DNA from: DATCJA01 sp963814955
GTDB taxonomy: Bacteria > Acidobacteriota > Vicinamibacteria > Vicinamibacterales > UBA2999
DNA: 64,000 nt
Direction of reading: 5' to 3'
Assembly: GCA_963814955.1 (NCBI GenBank)
Contig: CAWFEX010000008.1
Location: 124,001 to 188,000, forward strand
Part shown: positions 39,483 through 49,317 of the stretch, piece after piece
Layout of the letters: each line of letters starts with the position of its first letter
How positions within the stretch are numbered: the first letter of the stretch is position 1
Notes under the pieces: generated by a model
The model's database searches: none
Told to the model about the DNA's origin: nothing
The model's input: only the letters and a program-made list of their open reading frames with translations
Translations under genes and position numbers: made by a program

Positions 39483-40380
39483 CAGACGAATCATCATTGG
39501 ACTCGTTCCGGTGTTCTACGCCACGCTGCTTGTGTCGGCGCAGGCTCCGCCGCCGGCCGCGCCTTCTCTCCAACCGGCGGAGGCTCAACCCGCGCAGGGG
39601 GCCGCGAGCTACATTGTTGGCGCCCAGGACGTTCTCATCATCACGTCGTACGACCAGCCCGAGCTGACCGGAAAGTTCACCATCGAATCGGACGGCAGCT
39701 TCACCTATCCATACATCGGGCGGGTCAACGTTGGCGGGATGACGCTTCGGGCCGTGGAAGGTGCTCTGAAGAAGAATCTGGCGAACCAGGGCTTTTTCAA
39801 AGACGCTCAGATCACCGTCGCGATCGAGCAATACCGGAGCCAGAAGATCTACATCGTCGGCGAAGTCCGGACGCCTGGCGCGTATCCGATGTCAGGTAAC
39901 ATGCGGCTGGTCGAAGCCCTCGCGCTTGCCGGATCGACGCTGCCAACCGCGAGCGGCGAAGCGGTTGTCGTGCACCCGTCCAACGATTCAGTGGTCGTCG
40001 AGCCCGCACGCGCAACGGACATCAACGACCCCGCGAACGGCAGTGCCGACCGGCTCGCTCGCGTGGATCTTCGCGAGCTTGAAAACGGAGATCTGAACCA
40101 GAACGTCGCGCTGCGGAACGGCGACACCATCTTCGTCCTGCGCGCGGAGAACGTTTACGTGTTTGGTCAGGTGAGGAATCCCGGCGCGTATCCGCTGCGT
40201 CAGAAGAACACGACCGTACTACAGGCGTTGTCGCTGGCGGGGGGAGTGACCGACCGGGGGGCCACGGGCCGCATTCAGATCGTCCGTATCGTCAAGGGGA
40301 AGAAAATGGAGCTTCGAGGCACGCTCACCGACTTCGTAGAGCCACGCGACACCGTCGTCGTCCCTGAAAGGTTCTTCTGA
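39472..40380 (+). CDS. Wza-type polysaccharide export protein (Poly_export and SLBB domains)
   Basis: A 302-residue protein with an N-terminal signal (YATLLVSAQA, no lipobox cysteine). The Poly_export domain follows at about residues 45-130 (SYIVGAQDVLIITSYDQPELTGKFTIES, YIGRVNVGGMTLRAVE). There are two SLBB beta-grasp domains (KIYIVGEVRTPGAYPM and VYVFGQVRNPGAYPLRQ). It would form the periplasmic/outer-membrane part of the export channel, working with the kinase at 33857-36334. Lack of the lipid-anchor cysteine distinguishes it from E. coli Wza, so the adjacent barrel may supply the outer-membrane pore. Confidence 0.92.
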   Translation: MRHNRRIIIGLVPVFYATLLVSAQAPPPAAPSLQPAEAQPAQGAASYIVGAQDVLIITSYDQPELTGKFTIESDGSFTYPYIGRVNVGGMTLRAVEGALKKNLANQGFFKDAQITVAIEQYRSQKIYIVGEVRTPGAYPMSGNMRLVEALALAGSTLPTASGEAVVVHPSNDSVVVEPARATDINDPANGSADRLARVDLRELENGDLNQNVALRNGDTIFVLRAENVYVFGQVRNPGAYPLRQKNTTVLQALSLAGGVTDRGATGRIQIVRIVKGKKMELRGTLTDFVEPRDTVVVPERFF

Positions 40381-40401
40381 TCGGACGCCGGCGCGGCCGC
40401 G

Positions 40402-42042
40402 ATGCACATGAACAAGATCGCGCACCCGGTCGAGGCAATTCGAGGCGGCGTCGTCGCCACTCCCCGTGTTGACCCTACTCCCGTAGCCGGATTTTCAGCG
40501 CCCCGTGCGGTACCCTGGGGCGGCAGCGATCGAATCCCGCGCCTGTTCCTCTGCGCAGGAGATCTGATCGTCCTTGGACTCGCGTTCCTCGTCGCGAATC
40601 TGTACGCACCGTCGGTGCAGCGGCTGCTGCTGCCCGGTGGCCCGCTGAGCGGAGTACTTCCGTCGGTGTTTCCGACACCGAGCGTGGCCACGCCGGAGTT
40701 GTTTCCGCCGCTGCCCGAAGTCATCTGGCTTCTTGCGGTCGCGCCTCCAGCCACGCTGGTCGCGATGGAACTGTTTGGAGGCTACCATCGACTCGTCCAC
40801 CAGTCGGCCTTTCGCGTGGCGATGACGGCCGTCGGGTCGCAGTTCGTCGCGGTCAGCTTCAGCGCACTTGTCGTCTTCGCGCTCAAGTTGTCGAGCTCGA
40901 GTCGCGTGGTCATCTTCGCCTACGCACTGTTTTCCGCCGCGGGCCTGCTCGGCTATCGAGCCATCATCTGGGGTTATCAACGGCGCCGGCTGGCAACCGG
41001 GGTGTATGCGAAGAACGTCCTTCTCATGGGGCAGCCGCGCGGCGTGGAATGGCTCGTCGAGCATTTCAAAAAGAACATTCCCGAAACTGAATACAGGCTT
41101 GCCGGGTGGCTAAGTGTGCCGCCACCGCTCGACACCCATCAGCCAGAACGCCGCCGCGATGATTCGCTGCGGCGTATTCCGATCGAGCGGCTCGGAGATG
41201 TGGAGAGTCTCGGCGAGCTGCTGGTGCACCACCCGATCCATGAAGTGATTGCCGTTCAATCGGCAGTGGATCGCGACTGGCTCCGACCGGCGATCGAGTT
41301 CTGCCACTATTTTCGAGTCAGGCTGCGCATCGTGCCGGGAACTCTGCTCGCCGGCAACCTGAAGGATATCCACGTCGCCTTTCATGCCGACCCCCTGCGC
41401 CTGCCCGAAGTCGTGCTGGCGCCGGCCAACCTCGACGAATCGGCACTGTTCCTGAAGCGCGTGATCGATGTAGTGGTGTCCACTGTCCTGCTCGTGGCCG
41501 CGGCGCCGTTGTTCGTGCTCGTTGCAATCGCCATCAAGCTCACGACGCCGCAACTGCCGGTCTTCTATCCATGGCGCGTCATCGGTCTGAACGGACGTCC
41601 ATTCACCGGATACAAGTTCACGACGATGGTGGCCGACGCGGATGAGCAGAAACAGCATCTGCTCTGGCGGAACGAGATGCAGGGACCGGTGTTCAAGCTG
41701 AAGGACGACCCTCGCGTCACACGACTGGGTGGATTCCTGCGCAAGTACAGCCTCAACGAGCTGCCGCAGTTGTGGAGTGTGTTGAAGGGCGATATGAGCC
41801 TCGTTGGACCGCGCCCCGCCTTCCGCCACGAGCTCGCACGCTACGAGCTGTGGCACAAGCGCAAGTTGTGCTTCAAGCCTGGCCTCACCTGCCTCTGGCA
41901 GGTCAGCGGGCGCAACCGCATCAGCGATTTCGACGAGTGGGTGCGGCTCGATCTCGAATACATCGATCGCTGGAGCCTCTGGCTCGACGCGCGCATCCTG
42001 GCGCGGACCGTATGGGCGGTCGTATCAGGGTCGGGATCCTAG
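40402..42042 (+). CDS. Polyprenyl-phosphate sugar-1-phosphate transferase (initiating enzyme)
   Basis: A 546-residue membrane protein with four N-terminal membrane segments and a CoA-binding-like middle domain (KNVLLMGQPRGVEWLVEHF). A fifth hydrophobic segment lies near residue 355. The C-terminal bacterial sugar transferase domain has VFKLKDDPRVTRLGGFLRKY, SLNELPQLWSVLKGDMSLVG, PRPAF and KPGLTCLWQVSGRN. It is of the WcaJ/PssY large PHPT type. It attaches the first sugar-phosphate to undecaprenyl phosphate, starting repeat-unit assembly on the inner membrane. Confidence 0.94.
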   Translation: MHMNKIAHPVEAIRGGVVATPRVDPTPVAGFSAPRAVPWGGSDRIPRLFLCAGDLIVLGLAFLVANLYAPSVQRLLLPGGPLSGVLPSVFPTPSVATPELFPPLPEVIWLLAVAPPATLVAMELFGGYHRLVHQSAFRVAMTAVGSQFVAVSFSALVVFALKLSSSSRVVIFAYALFSAAGLLGYRAIIWGYQRRRLATGVYAKNVLLMGQPRGVEWLVEHFKKNIPETEYRLAGWLSVPPPLDTHQPERRRDDSLRRIPIERLGDVESLGELLVHHPIHEVIAVQSAVDRDWLRPAIEFCHYFRVRLRIVPGTLLAGNLKDIHVAFHADPLRLPEVVLAPANLDESALFLKRVIDVVVSTVLLVAAAPLFVLVAIAIKLTTPQLPVFYPWRVIGLNGRPFTGYKFTTMVADADEQKQHLLWRNEMQGPVFKLKDDPRVTRLGGFLRKYSLNELPQLWSVLKGDMSLVGPRPAFRHELARYELWHKRKLCFKPGLTCLWQVSGRNRISDFDEWVRLDLEYIDRWSLWLDARILARTVWAVVSGSGS

Positions 42043-42071
42043 TGGATGTGATTCGGAAGGAACACCACTAG

Positions 42072-43712
42072 ATGATGCACCGCTCGCAGGTCACTTTCGG
42101 TACCCCGATGACTCCAGGCGTCAATCGCCGACGCCGTGTCGCCGCGCCGCGCCTGGCCACGCCGCGGACACTCGCGGGCGCCGGGGCGGCGCTCGTGCTC
42201 GCTCTCGTCTTCCTCATGCCGTTTGCGGTGCGGCCAATCGACACGCCGGCGTACTACCTGGGCCTGGCATTGTTTCTTCTCACACTCGTGCCTGTCGTGA
42301 CGCGTCTCATGGCGGGCGACCTCGATGTATTCGAGCCAATCGTTCCCATCTCTCTCCTGACCGGCCTCGCCTTCGGGATACGAGCGATGTACCTCGTCTA
42401 CGACCCCACGTCGTTTTCGACGTGGCTGGCGCGCGTGTCGTTCGACGATTTCATCGGCCGCGCCCTGATGATGGCCCTGGCGGCGTATTGCGCACTGCTG
42501 GTTGGCTACTACTTCGTGGCGGCCCCCGTGGTTCGCTTGCTGCGGGACAAACCGTACGTTCCAAGAAGGACATGGCCGCTCAAGCCCAACGCAGCGAAGA
42601 TTCTGGCTCTGATCGCGCTTGGAGTCGTGGCGACGGGGGTCAGACTCCGGATGGGAGAAACCGCCGCGGCCACCGGATCCAACGAAGTCACCAGCGCAAC
42701 CTTTGTCGTAGGGGTTCTGTCAACGCTCGCTCAGTACGTTGCGTGCGCGCTCGCGCTGCACATTGCCGCGGGCGATGACCGGCGTTGGCTCCGTTCCGTA
42801 TTGTGGCTGGGGGTGCTGCCGCTGGCGGCGCTGCAGGCACTCGTATTCGGCGGAAAGACGCCGATCCTGATGGCCTTGTACGCAGTCATGGCGGCAAGGC
42901 ACTACGCGAAGCGCAGACTCTCGGTGCCGCTCCTTGCCGCCGGTGTCGTTCTCGCCGTACTCGTGGTGTTCCCGACGGTCAACGCCTTTCGGGTGCCCAC
43001 CGATCGCGCCCTGGCGGCGGGCTCCGCGGAACCAACGATTGACGAGTTTGCATCGAGAGTGGCAGAGATTCCTTCTCTCTTTGCCGGAATGGGCGTGTCC
43101 GAATATGCCCGATTCGCGGCCGAGAGCGTCCTCGGGCGCGCCAACGGCGTCGATGCGCTGGCCGTCATCATGAAGTACGGCGATGCTGTCCAACTGGGTA
43201 ACCCGACGGCGTATTGGCAGATACCCTTGTACGCGTTTGTTCCCCGCGCACTTTGGCCGGACAAGCCCGTCATTCTCACGGGTACCGAATTCGCCCGCCT
43301 GTTCGTGACGCCGACCGAAGAAGGGTTGCGGGAATTTCCGTCGATCGGTGTGTTTCATGTCGGCGACCTCTATGCGAGCTTCGGAGGCAGTGGAGTTCTG
43401 ATCGGCATGTGTGTGTTCGGATTGCTCTTGCGCGTCGTCTATCAGGTTTTCGATCCCGTGCGGTCTCCGGACCTCGGCATGAAGTTCGTCTACATCGTTC
43501 TTCTGTGGAGCATCGTGAATGGGTTCGAGTCGGACATTCCGACGATCTACGGCAACCTGCTCAAGAGTCTTCTGATCTGGATTCTGATCAAGATGTGGCT
43601 CAACGGGCGCGCGCCCGGGAGGGCAACAGGGTTCAGCCCGTCCGGCTTGCGCCGTTCGGTCGTCATGTCACCGCCTCGCACGGGGTATGCGACTGCGACC
43701 GCTCCACGATGA
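42072..43712 (+). CDS. Candidate polysaccharide polymerase (Wzy-like membrane protein)
   Basis: A 546-residue protein with about 11-12 membrane segments and a large periplasmic loop at about residues 300-420 (FRVPTDRALAAGSAEPTIDEF, YWQIPLYAFVPRALWPDKPVI). The loop motif PRxxWPDKP and the stretch GVFHVGDLYASFGGSGVLIGM are typical of oligosaccharide repeat-unit polymerases. It lies between the initiating transferase and glycosyltransferase genes. Assignment is by topology and context; sequence identity of Wzy proteins is low. The C-terminal 35 residues are hydrophilic. Confidence 0.75.
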   Translation: MMHRSQVTFGTPMTPGVNRRRRVAAPRLATPRTLAGAGAALVLALVFLMPFAVRPIDTPAYYLGLALFLLTLVPVVTRLMAGDLDVFEPIVPISLLTGLAFGIRAMYLVYDPTSFSTWLARVSFDDFIGRALMMALAAYCALLVGYYFVAAPVVRLLRDKPYVPRRTWPLKPNAAKILALIALGVVATGVRLRMGETAAATGSNEVTSATFVVGVLSTLAQYVACALALHIAAGDDRRWLRSVLWLGVLPLAALQALVFGGKTPILMALYAVMAARHYAKRRLSVPLLAAGVVLAVLVVFPTVNAFRVPTDRALAAGSAEPTIDEFASRVAEIPSLFAGMGVSEYARFAAESVLGRANGVDALAVIMKYGDAVQLGNPTAYWQIPLYAFVPRALWPDKPVILTGTEFARLFVTPTEEGLREFPSIGVFHVGDLYASFGGSGVLIGMCVFGLLLRVVYQVFDPVRSPDLGMKFVYIVLLWSIVNGFESDIPTIYGNLLKSLLIWILIKMWLNGRAPGRATGFSPSGLRRSVVMSPPRTGYATATAPR

Positions 43713-44656
43713 GCGACCGTCCTTTGCGAAAGGGATCGCTCACGTTTGCCGTGGTGGTCCCCGCATACAACGAAGCATCGGATATCAGCGCCACCTGTGA
43801 GGCGCTGCTCGCGCTTACGCCCGCGCCCGACGAAATCGTTTTCGTCGACGATGCGTCGACGGATGAAACTGCAACCATCATCGGCCGGCATACGGTGCGG
43901 CCATCGATCCGGCTCATCGTGCAGCCCGCGAACCGCGGCCCCGCCGCCGCACGCAATGTTGGCGTGAACGCCACGACGAGCGACATCATCGTTTTTGTCG
44001 ACGCCGACGTGCTCCTCCCGCCGGACTTCCTGGCGCGCCTGTCGCATCACTACGAACAGGGCGCCGACTCAGTCGCCGTCGAGGCTGCGGTTCCGGCGAC
44101 AAATGCGGCGTACGAGAGGTTCTTTCAGGCGCAGCACCACTACCTGTACGGAGACGATCGCGAAGTCGGGTGGAGCCAGGGGTTCTCCTGCCGCCGGTCG
44201 CTGGCGCTGAAAGCCGGGTTGTTCCCCGAGGCGCTCCCGGTGCCCGGCGGCGAAGATGGCGAATTCGTGGAGCGTCTTTCGGCCTGCACGAGCAGACGCA
44301 TCACCGACAAGACAATCGTCGTCCGTCACATCAGCCCGAACACGATAGGCGACTTCTGGCGCCAGTGGCAGGGCCGAGGCGTGGCCGTCCCTTTCGTGCG
44401 TCACCGAATTCATCACCTGAAGTGGCCACGATTGTTCGCGGAGCGATTCGCAGCCGCCGTGTGGTCCGCTCTGCTGGTGGTCACCGTCGTTCCGATGATC
44501 CGGCGCGCCGCGCTGCTGACGCCGCTCAGTACGCGTGGGTGGTCGGACCTCCCGCCATTCCTTGGCTTGTCCATCCTGCAGCTGGTCGCGCAGCGTATCG
44601 GCGAGTGGAAAGGAATGCTCCGGCTCTACGCGTCACGTCCCTCCAATGCGCGTTAG
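43709..44656 (+). CDS. Family 2 glycosyltransferase
   Basis: A 315-residue protein from ATG 43709, which overlaps the preceding stop. The GT-A fold is clear: FAVVVPAYNEASDI, EIVFVDDASTDET, NRGPAAARNVGVN and the DxD motif FVDADVLLP, then GWSQGFSCRRSLAL and GGEDGEFVERL. One or two hydrophobic segments lie near residues 250-275, so it is probably membrane-associated. It transfers a sugar from a nucleotide donor to the lipid-linked repeat unit; donor unknown. Confidence 0.9.
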   Translation: MSDRPLRKGSLTFAVVVPAYNEASDISATCEALLALTPAPDEIVFVDDASTDETATIIGRHTVRPSIRLIVQPANRGPAAARNVGVNATTSDIIVFVDADVLLPPDFLARLSHHYEQGADSVAVEAAVPATNAAYERFFQAQHHYLYGDDREVGWSQGFSCRRSLALKAGLFPEALPVPGGEDGEFVERLSACTSRRITDKTIVVRHISPNTIGDFWRQWQGRGVAVPFVRHRIHHLKWPRLFAERFAAAVWSALLVVTVVPMIRRAALLTPLSTRGWSDLPPFLGLSILQLVAQRIGEWKGMLRLYASRPSNAR

Positions 44657-45821
44657 CATCGCGAGCTTCATCGGCGGCATGCATCTCTTCGAGCTGGCGC
44701 GGGAGCTCGACGGGCTCGGAGCGCTCGACAGGTACTACACCGCCCTGCCGTCCTTCAAGGTGACCGGCGTCACTCACAGCCGCGTCGCGACACATCCGTC
44801 CGTCCTGCTGCCCCATTTCGCCCTGCAGGTTGCCCGCCTCCAGCGTTTCCAGCCGAAACTCAACTGGGTCACGACTGAAGCGTTCGACCGATGGCTCACG
44901 CGTCGCCAGGCGCCATGTGATGTGTTTCACGTCGCATCGAGCTACGGCCTTCGGGCGATGCGGCGCGCGAAGGCCTGCCACGGCTCGTGGACGGTGTGCG
45001 ATCGAGGTTCGTCGCACATCCGGGTGCAGGACGAGTTGCTCCGCGATGAAGTGGCGCGCACGCGGGTGGATGCGCCGGCGACCGATCCCCGCTTCATCGC
45101 AAAAGAGGAGGCGGAGTACGACGAAGCGGACGCAATTTTCGTCCCGTCGACTTTTGCGCGTCAGTCATTCCTTCAGGCCGGAATCAGGCCCGACAAAGTC
45201 GTGTCTATCCCGATTGGGATTCGACTGGAGGAGTTCTTCGCTGTCCCCAAGCGCGACGATACGTTTCGCGTCCTTTCTGTCGCGATGCTGTCCGTGAGAA
45301 AGGGCATCGGATACCTGCTCGAGGCGATGTCGCGACTCGCGCTGCCGAACAGCGAAGTGGTCCTGCGCGGGACACTCTTGCCCGAATCGCGCGGCATTCT
45401 GTCGCGCTACGAGGGCCAGTTCATCCTTCAGCCACCGCTGCCGAGAGCGCGGATGCGGGATTTGTACTCGCAGGCGTCTGTTTTTGTACTCCCGTCGATA
45501 GAAGACGGATTCGGTCAGGTCATCGTCCAGGCAATGGCGTGTGGGGTTCCAGTGATTGCAACCACCAACACCGGCGGCCCGGATGTGATCACCGACGGCA
45601 AGGACGGCTTCATCGTTCCAATTCGAGACGCCCGCGCCATCGCCGAACGGCTCGAGTACCTCTACCGCAACCCGGACGCGCGCGCGGCCATGGGTCGTGC
45701 CGCGCTCGAAACGGTTCGCACGTGGAATGGATGGGAGCGTTACACGAAACAGGTACTCGACACTTATCGCGAACGTATGCCCCATCGAGATGGGACGCCT
45801 GTCCCCCTGATCGCGACGTGA
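44646..45821 (+). CDS. Family 4 glycosyltransferase
   Basis: A 391-residue GT-B protein that overlaps the previous gene by 11 bases. It opens MRVSIASFIGGMHLFELARELD. The C-terminal domain has FRVLSVAMLSVRKGIGYLLEA, LPSIEDGFGQVIVQAMACGVPVI and TTNTGGPDVITDGKDGFIV, the EX7E-type donor site of GT4. It should be cytoplasmic and add one sugar of the repeat unit. Its stop overlaps the flippase start (TGATG). Confidence 0.9.
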   Translation: MRVSIASFIGGMHLFELARELDGLGALDRYYTALPSFKVTGVTHSRVATHPSVLLPHFALQVARLQRFQPKLNWVTTEAFDRWLTRRQAPCDVFHVASSYGLRAMRRAKACHGSWTVCDRGSSHIRVQDELLRDEVARTRVDAPATDPRFIAKEEAEYDEADAIFVPSTFARQSFLQAGIRPDKVVSIPIGIRLEEFFAVPKRDDTFRVLSVAMLSVRKGIGYLLEAMSRLALPNSEVVLRGTLLPESRGILSRYEGQFILQPPLPRARMRDLYSQASVFVLPSIEDGFGQVIVQAMACGVPVIATTNTGGPDVITDGKDGFIVPIRDARAIAERLEYLYRNPDARAAMGRAALETVRTWNGWERYTKQVLDTYRERMPHRDGTPVPLIAT

Positions 45822-47344
45822 TGACGCTTCGCACTGCCTCGCTTTCGTCGCCGCGACACAATCGGCTGATTAATACGGCTCCACGGAGCACCGCACAGTC
45901 GGCTCATCCCGTCGCCAGCCAGGCAATTCTGGGATTCGCGTGGACTGCGGTTTCGCTGTTCCTTGGATTCGCCACGAAGGTGCTGCTCACGCGCAAGCTG
46001 TCGGCGGCGGATCTGGGCATCATTCTCGCGGCGCAGGCTTTTGCGAGCCTCGTGCTTGTTGTTGCAGAGCTCGGCTTACCGGACGCCGTCGTTCGGTATG
46101 TCGGCGCCGAGGCCTCGACGGAGGCGGCTCCGCGGCGGACGGTTTACACGGCGGTACGAATCGTCTCGGTGTCGTCTCTCCTGACTGCCGCGCTCGTACT
46201 GGTGGCGCTGTTCGTGTGGTCGGACGTCCTCATGGCGCCTGGGGCGTTGACCGCGACCGCCATTCTCATCCTTGGCTTGCCGCTTTTCGCCGTTGGCAAT
46301 GTTCTAGGCGCTGCCTATCGGGGGATCAATCGCCTCGCCACGAAGCTCGTTGCGATCGATGTGCTGCGCCCAGGAATCGTGGCGGTCGTGCTGCTCGCGT
46401 CCCCGGCGGCACTCTTTGGCGATGCGACGTACGTCGCGGGAGTGTACGTTGCGGGAGCGCTGATCGTGCTGGCGGGCTTATGGGTCCTGTTCAATCGCGA
46501 CAGCCAATGGCGGAACATCGGCGCCAGCTCTTCGTCCGACCTGCTGCAGTTCGGTGTGCCGATGGCAGGTACGGCCATTCTTTCGGGACCGCTGGTGAAC
46601 GGGCTTCTGCCGATGATGCTGGCCGCGTGGACGGGCTCCTCTGCCGTCGCCTTCTACGGCATTGCCCTGGCGCTGCAGGGCCTGGCAGGACTTCCGCTTG
46701 GCATTTTCGAACAGGTCCTCGTGCCTCTGTGGGCCCGCATGGCCGCGCGCGACACGGCAGACAACCTTGCCCGGTCGTACCAGCAGTACACGAACATCTG
46801 TTTCGCCTTCGCCACGGGTGTTGGGGTTGTGCTCATCGCAAACGACCGCGCCATCCTGTCAGCGTTGTTTGGCGAGGGGTACGCCGCGGCCGGCACGCCG
46901 TTGCGGTACGCGGTCGTTGCCACGCTGTTTGCCGCGTGGGCCGGGCCGAACGAGGCGATGCTTCGATCCGTCGGCGCACCGCGTTCGATTTTCGTTGCCA
47001 GGCTCATCACGGCAGCGCTCGGGACCGCCAGCGCGCTCGCGCTCATCCCGCGATACGGGCTGACCGGCGGCGTCCTGTCGTTTGCTTTCGCCGTCGTTGT
47101 TTTGAACGTCGCGTACGGGATCGCACTCTACCGGACTCGGCGGATTCATCCGTTCACGTGGCGGCACACAATCACGACTATCGCGGCTTCAGCCGCGGTG
47201 CTGGCGGCGACTGCGCTTCAAGGCAGCTACCCGGTGGGCGGCTGGTTCACGGCACATCTTCTTGCGCTGATGATCGTCGCGGCGAACGCGGATCTCCGAT
47301 CGACGTTCGGCGCGGTTCGCAGCATGGTCGTGGCACTACGGTGA
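45821..47344 (+). CDS. Polysaccharide flippase (Wzx-like, MOP superfamily)
   Basis: A 507-residue protein from ATG 45821 with about 12-14 membrane segments. It has the Polysacc_synt start (ILGFAWTAVSLFLGFATKVLLTR, SAADLGIILAAQAFASLVLVV), then LQFGVPMAGTAILSGPLVNG and PLWARMAARDTADNLARSY. It would flip the lipid-linked repeat unit to the periplasmic face for polymerisation. It overlaps both neighbouring glycosyltransferase genes by 1-4 bases. Confidence 0.9.
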   Translation: MTLRTASLSSPRHNRLINTAPRSTAQSAHPVASQAILGFAWTAVSLFLGFATKVLLTRKLSAADLGIILAAQAFASLVLVVAELGLPDAVVRYVGAEASTEAAPRRTVYTAVRIVSVSSLLTAALVLVALFVWSDVLMAPGALTATAILILGLPLFAVGNVLGAAYRGINRLATKLVAIDVLRPGIVAVVLLASPAALFGDATYVAGVYVAGALIVLAGLWVLFNRDSQWRNIGASSSSDLLQFGVPMAGTAILSGPLVNGLLPMMLAAWTGSSAVAFYGIALALQGLAGLPLGIFEQVLVPLWARMAARDTADNLARSYQQYTNICFAFATGVGVVLIANDRAILSALFGEGYAAAGTPLRYAVVATLFAAWAGPNEAMLRSVGAPRSIFVARLITAALGTASALALIPRYGLTGGVLSFAFAVVVLNVAYGIALYRTRRIHPFTWRHTITTIAASAAVLAATALQGSYPVGGWFTAHLLALMIVAANADLRSTFGAVRSMVVALR

Positions 47345-48579
47345 AAACAGGCGCACCGTACCGACTGGCGGCCGTCACGTCACATCCTGTTCAGTATCAG
47401 GCACCGCTTTTTCAGCGGCTGGCGGCACATCCATCCGTCGAGCTCACGGTGTTCTATGGCGACGACCGAAGCGTCGCCGGCGAAGTCGATGAGGGGTTCG
47501 GGATTAATGTGCAATGGGATCGTCCGCTCCTGGACGGTTATCGTTCCATCTTCCTCACACGCACCGCAGGTGCGCCCGGCCGCCTGGAGAAGCTCGCGGC
47601 CGCCGCGAGAATCATCCAGCTTCTGTGGCGGGAACAGTTTGATGGAGTCTTCATTCACAGTTACGCCACACCTCTTTCGCTCTTCGCCTACCTGGGAGCA
47701 CTCGCCAGCGGCACACCGGTTCTGCTCCGGACCGAGTCTGAGCGGCTGCGACCCAGGCGGAGCTGGACGCACGCGCTGAAAGAGCTCGTGCTGAGACCGC
47801 TTCTCGCGCTGACGTCTGCCGTGCTCGTCATTGGCAGCGCGAACAGGCGGTTCTACGAGCACTACGGCGTGCCGCGCGTCCGGCAGTTCTTTACGCCTTA
47901 TTCAGTCGACAACCAGTACTTCCTCGCACAGCGCGAACTCATCGAGCCCTTGAGACCGCACAACCGGGGAGCGCGCGGCTGGACTGATGACGTCGCCGTC
48001 ATTGGATTCAGCGGCAAGCTCATTCCGCTGAAACGAGTGGAAGACTTGATTGACGCCGTCGCCAGACTGCAGCGTGAAGGATTGCGCGCCGGGCTGGCCA
48101 TCGTCGGCGACGGGCCAAGCCGTACGGCGCTCGAAGAGCGCGTGCGCTCTAGTCAGCTCAAGTGGACCGTTTTCGCCGGATTCATGAATCAGTCCGAGCT
48201 GGCCGGATGGTACAGCTGCATGGATGCATTCGTGCTTCCCTCGCGTTCGGAGACGTGGGGCCTCGTTCTCAACGAAGCCATGCTGTTCGGACTCCCCGTT
48301 GTCGCTTCCAGTATGGTGGGAGCTGCGCAAGACCTCATCGAGGAGGGTCAGAACGGGTACGTCTTTGAAGTCGGCGATGTCGAGGGCCTGACGGCCGCGC
48401 TGCGGCGCCTGGTGAGCTCGAGGGAAACACGACACGCCTTCGGCCGGCGTTCTCGCGAGATCGTGCAGCGGTATTCGCACGACGCATGCGTTCGGGGAAT
48501 TGTCGAGGGTCTTCACAGCGTCAATGGACGGCTCCGTGTAAATCAGCTTGGGCAGGAAACCGGCGGGACGACACCGTAA
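47341..48579 (+). CDS. Family 4 glycosyltransferase
   Basis: A 412-residue GT-B protein from GTG 47341, which overlaps the flippase stop. Motifs are RLAAVTSHPVQYQAPLFQRLA at the start, then IGFSGKLIPLKRVEDLIDAV, LAIVGDGPSRTALEERV, FVLPSRSETWGLVLNEAMLFGLPVV and SSMVGAAQDLIEEGQNGYVFE. These give the usual GT4 donor site with its two glutamates. It is probably cytoplasmic or peripheral; sugar donor not predictable. It abuts the methyltransferase start. Confidence 0.9.
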   Translation: MKTGAPYRLAAVTSHPVQYQAPLFQRLAAHPSVELTVFYGDDRSVAGEVDEGFGINVQWDRPLLDGYRSIFLTRTAGAPGRLEKLAAAARIIQLLWREQFDGVFIHSYATPLSLFAYLGALASGTPVLLRTESERLRPRRSWTHALKELVLRPLLALTSAVLVIGSANRRFYEHYGVPRVRQFFTPYSVDNQYFLAQRELIEPLRPHNRGARGWTDDVAVIGFSGKLIPLKRVEDLIDAVARLQREGLRAGLAIVGDGPSRTALEERVRSSQLKWTVFAGFMNQSELAGWYSCMDAFVLPSRSETWGLVLNEAMLFGLPVVASSMVGAAQDLIEEGQNGYVFEVGDVEGLTAALRRLVSSRETRHAFGRRSREIVQRYSHDACVRGIVEGLHSVNGRLRVNQLGQETGGTTP

Positions 48580-49317
48580 ATGGAAACCTGGAAAGAGCGC
48601 GTGTACGCCTCGTACGCCGACACCGCACCGAACGGTCACTCCGCTCGCTCGTCGATTCAGCGCGATCGGCGGCTGTATCTCCGCCGATACGGACGCTTCC
48701 TTTCGCGCGATACCGCGGCACCTGTGCTGGATATCGGCTGCGGATCCGGCGGATTTCTCGACGCCCTGCGATCGGCCGGGTACTCGTGCCTCGAAGGCGT
48801 TGACCTGAGTCCAGGTCAGGTTCGCGCGGCTGCCGCACGCGGAGTGACGGGCGTTACGCAAGCGCCGGCGCTCGATTACCTCCGAACACGACCGAACCGA
48901 TACGCAACCATCACCGCGTTCAGCGTTTTCGAGCATCAGACACGGGAGGAGCTGTTCGAGCTGCTCGATGCCATCAGAGATGCGTTGAGACCAGGAGGGT
49001 GCCTGATTGCCGTCGTGCCGAACGCAAAGGGATTGTTCGGCGCGCACGTGCGATTCGCCGACATCACGCACGAAATGAGCTTTACGCCGATGAGCGTCTC
49101 GCAGATCTGTGCTGTCGTCGGGCTCGAGGCGCCGGCTTTCTTCGAGCACGGGCCCATCGTTCATGGCGCGTTCAGCGCCATCCGCTGGACATGCTGGCAG
49201 GGCATCCGTGCCGGCCTCCTGCTGGCGCGTCTCGCCGAGGGTGCGGACTGGCGATGGCCTGTCTTCACGCAGGATCTCGTGTTCGTCGCGCGCAAGCCGC
49301 CGAACCTCACCGCATGA
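48580..49317 (+). CDS. Class I SAM-dependent methyltransferase
   Basis: A 245-residue protein starting directly after the previous stop. The SAM-binding motif VLDIGCGSGGFLDALRSAGY lies near residue 52, followed by GVDLSP. The post-motifs include ITAFSVFEH and LRPGGCLIAVVPN. It is of the Methyltransf_11/23 sort common in EPS and LPS clusters, probably methylating a sugar. Its stop overlaps the next ATG (ATGA). Confidence 0.88.
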   Translation: METWKERVYASYADTAPNGHSARSSIQRDRRLYLRRYGRFLSRDTAAPVLDIGCGSGGFLDALRSAGYSCLEGVDLSPGQVRAAAARGVTGVTQAPALDYLRTRPNRYATITAFSVFEHQTREELFELLDAIRDALRPGGCLIAVVPNAKGLFGAHVRFADITHEMSFTPMSVSQICAVVGLEAPAFFEHGPIVHGAFSAIRWTCWQGIRAGLLLARLAEGADWRWPVFTQDLVFVARKPPNLTA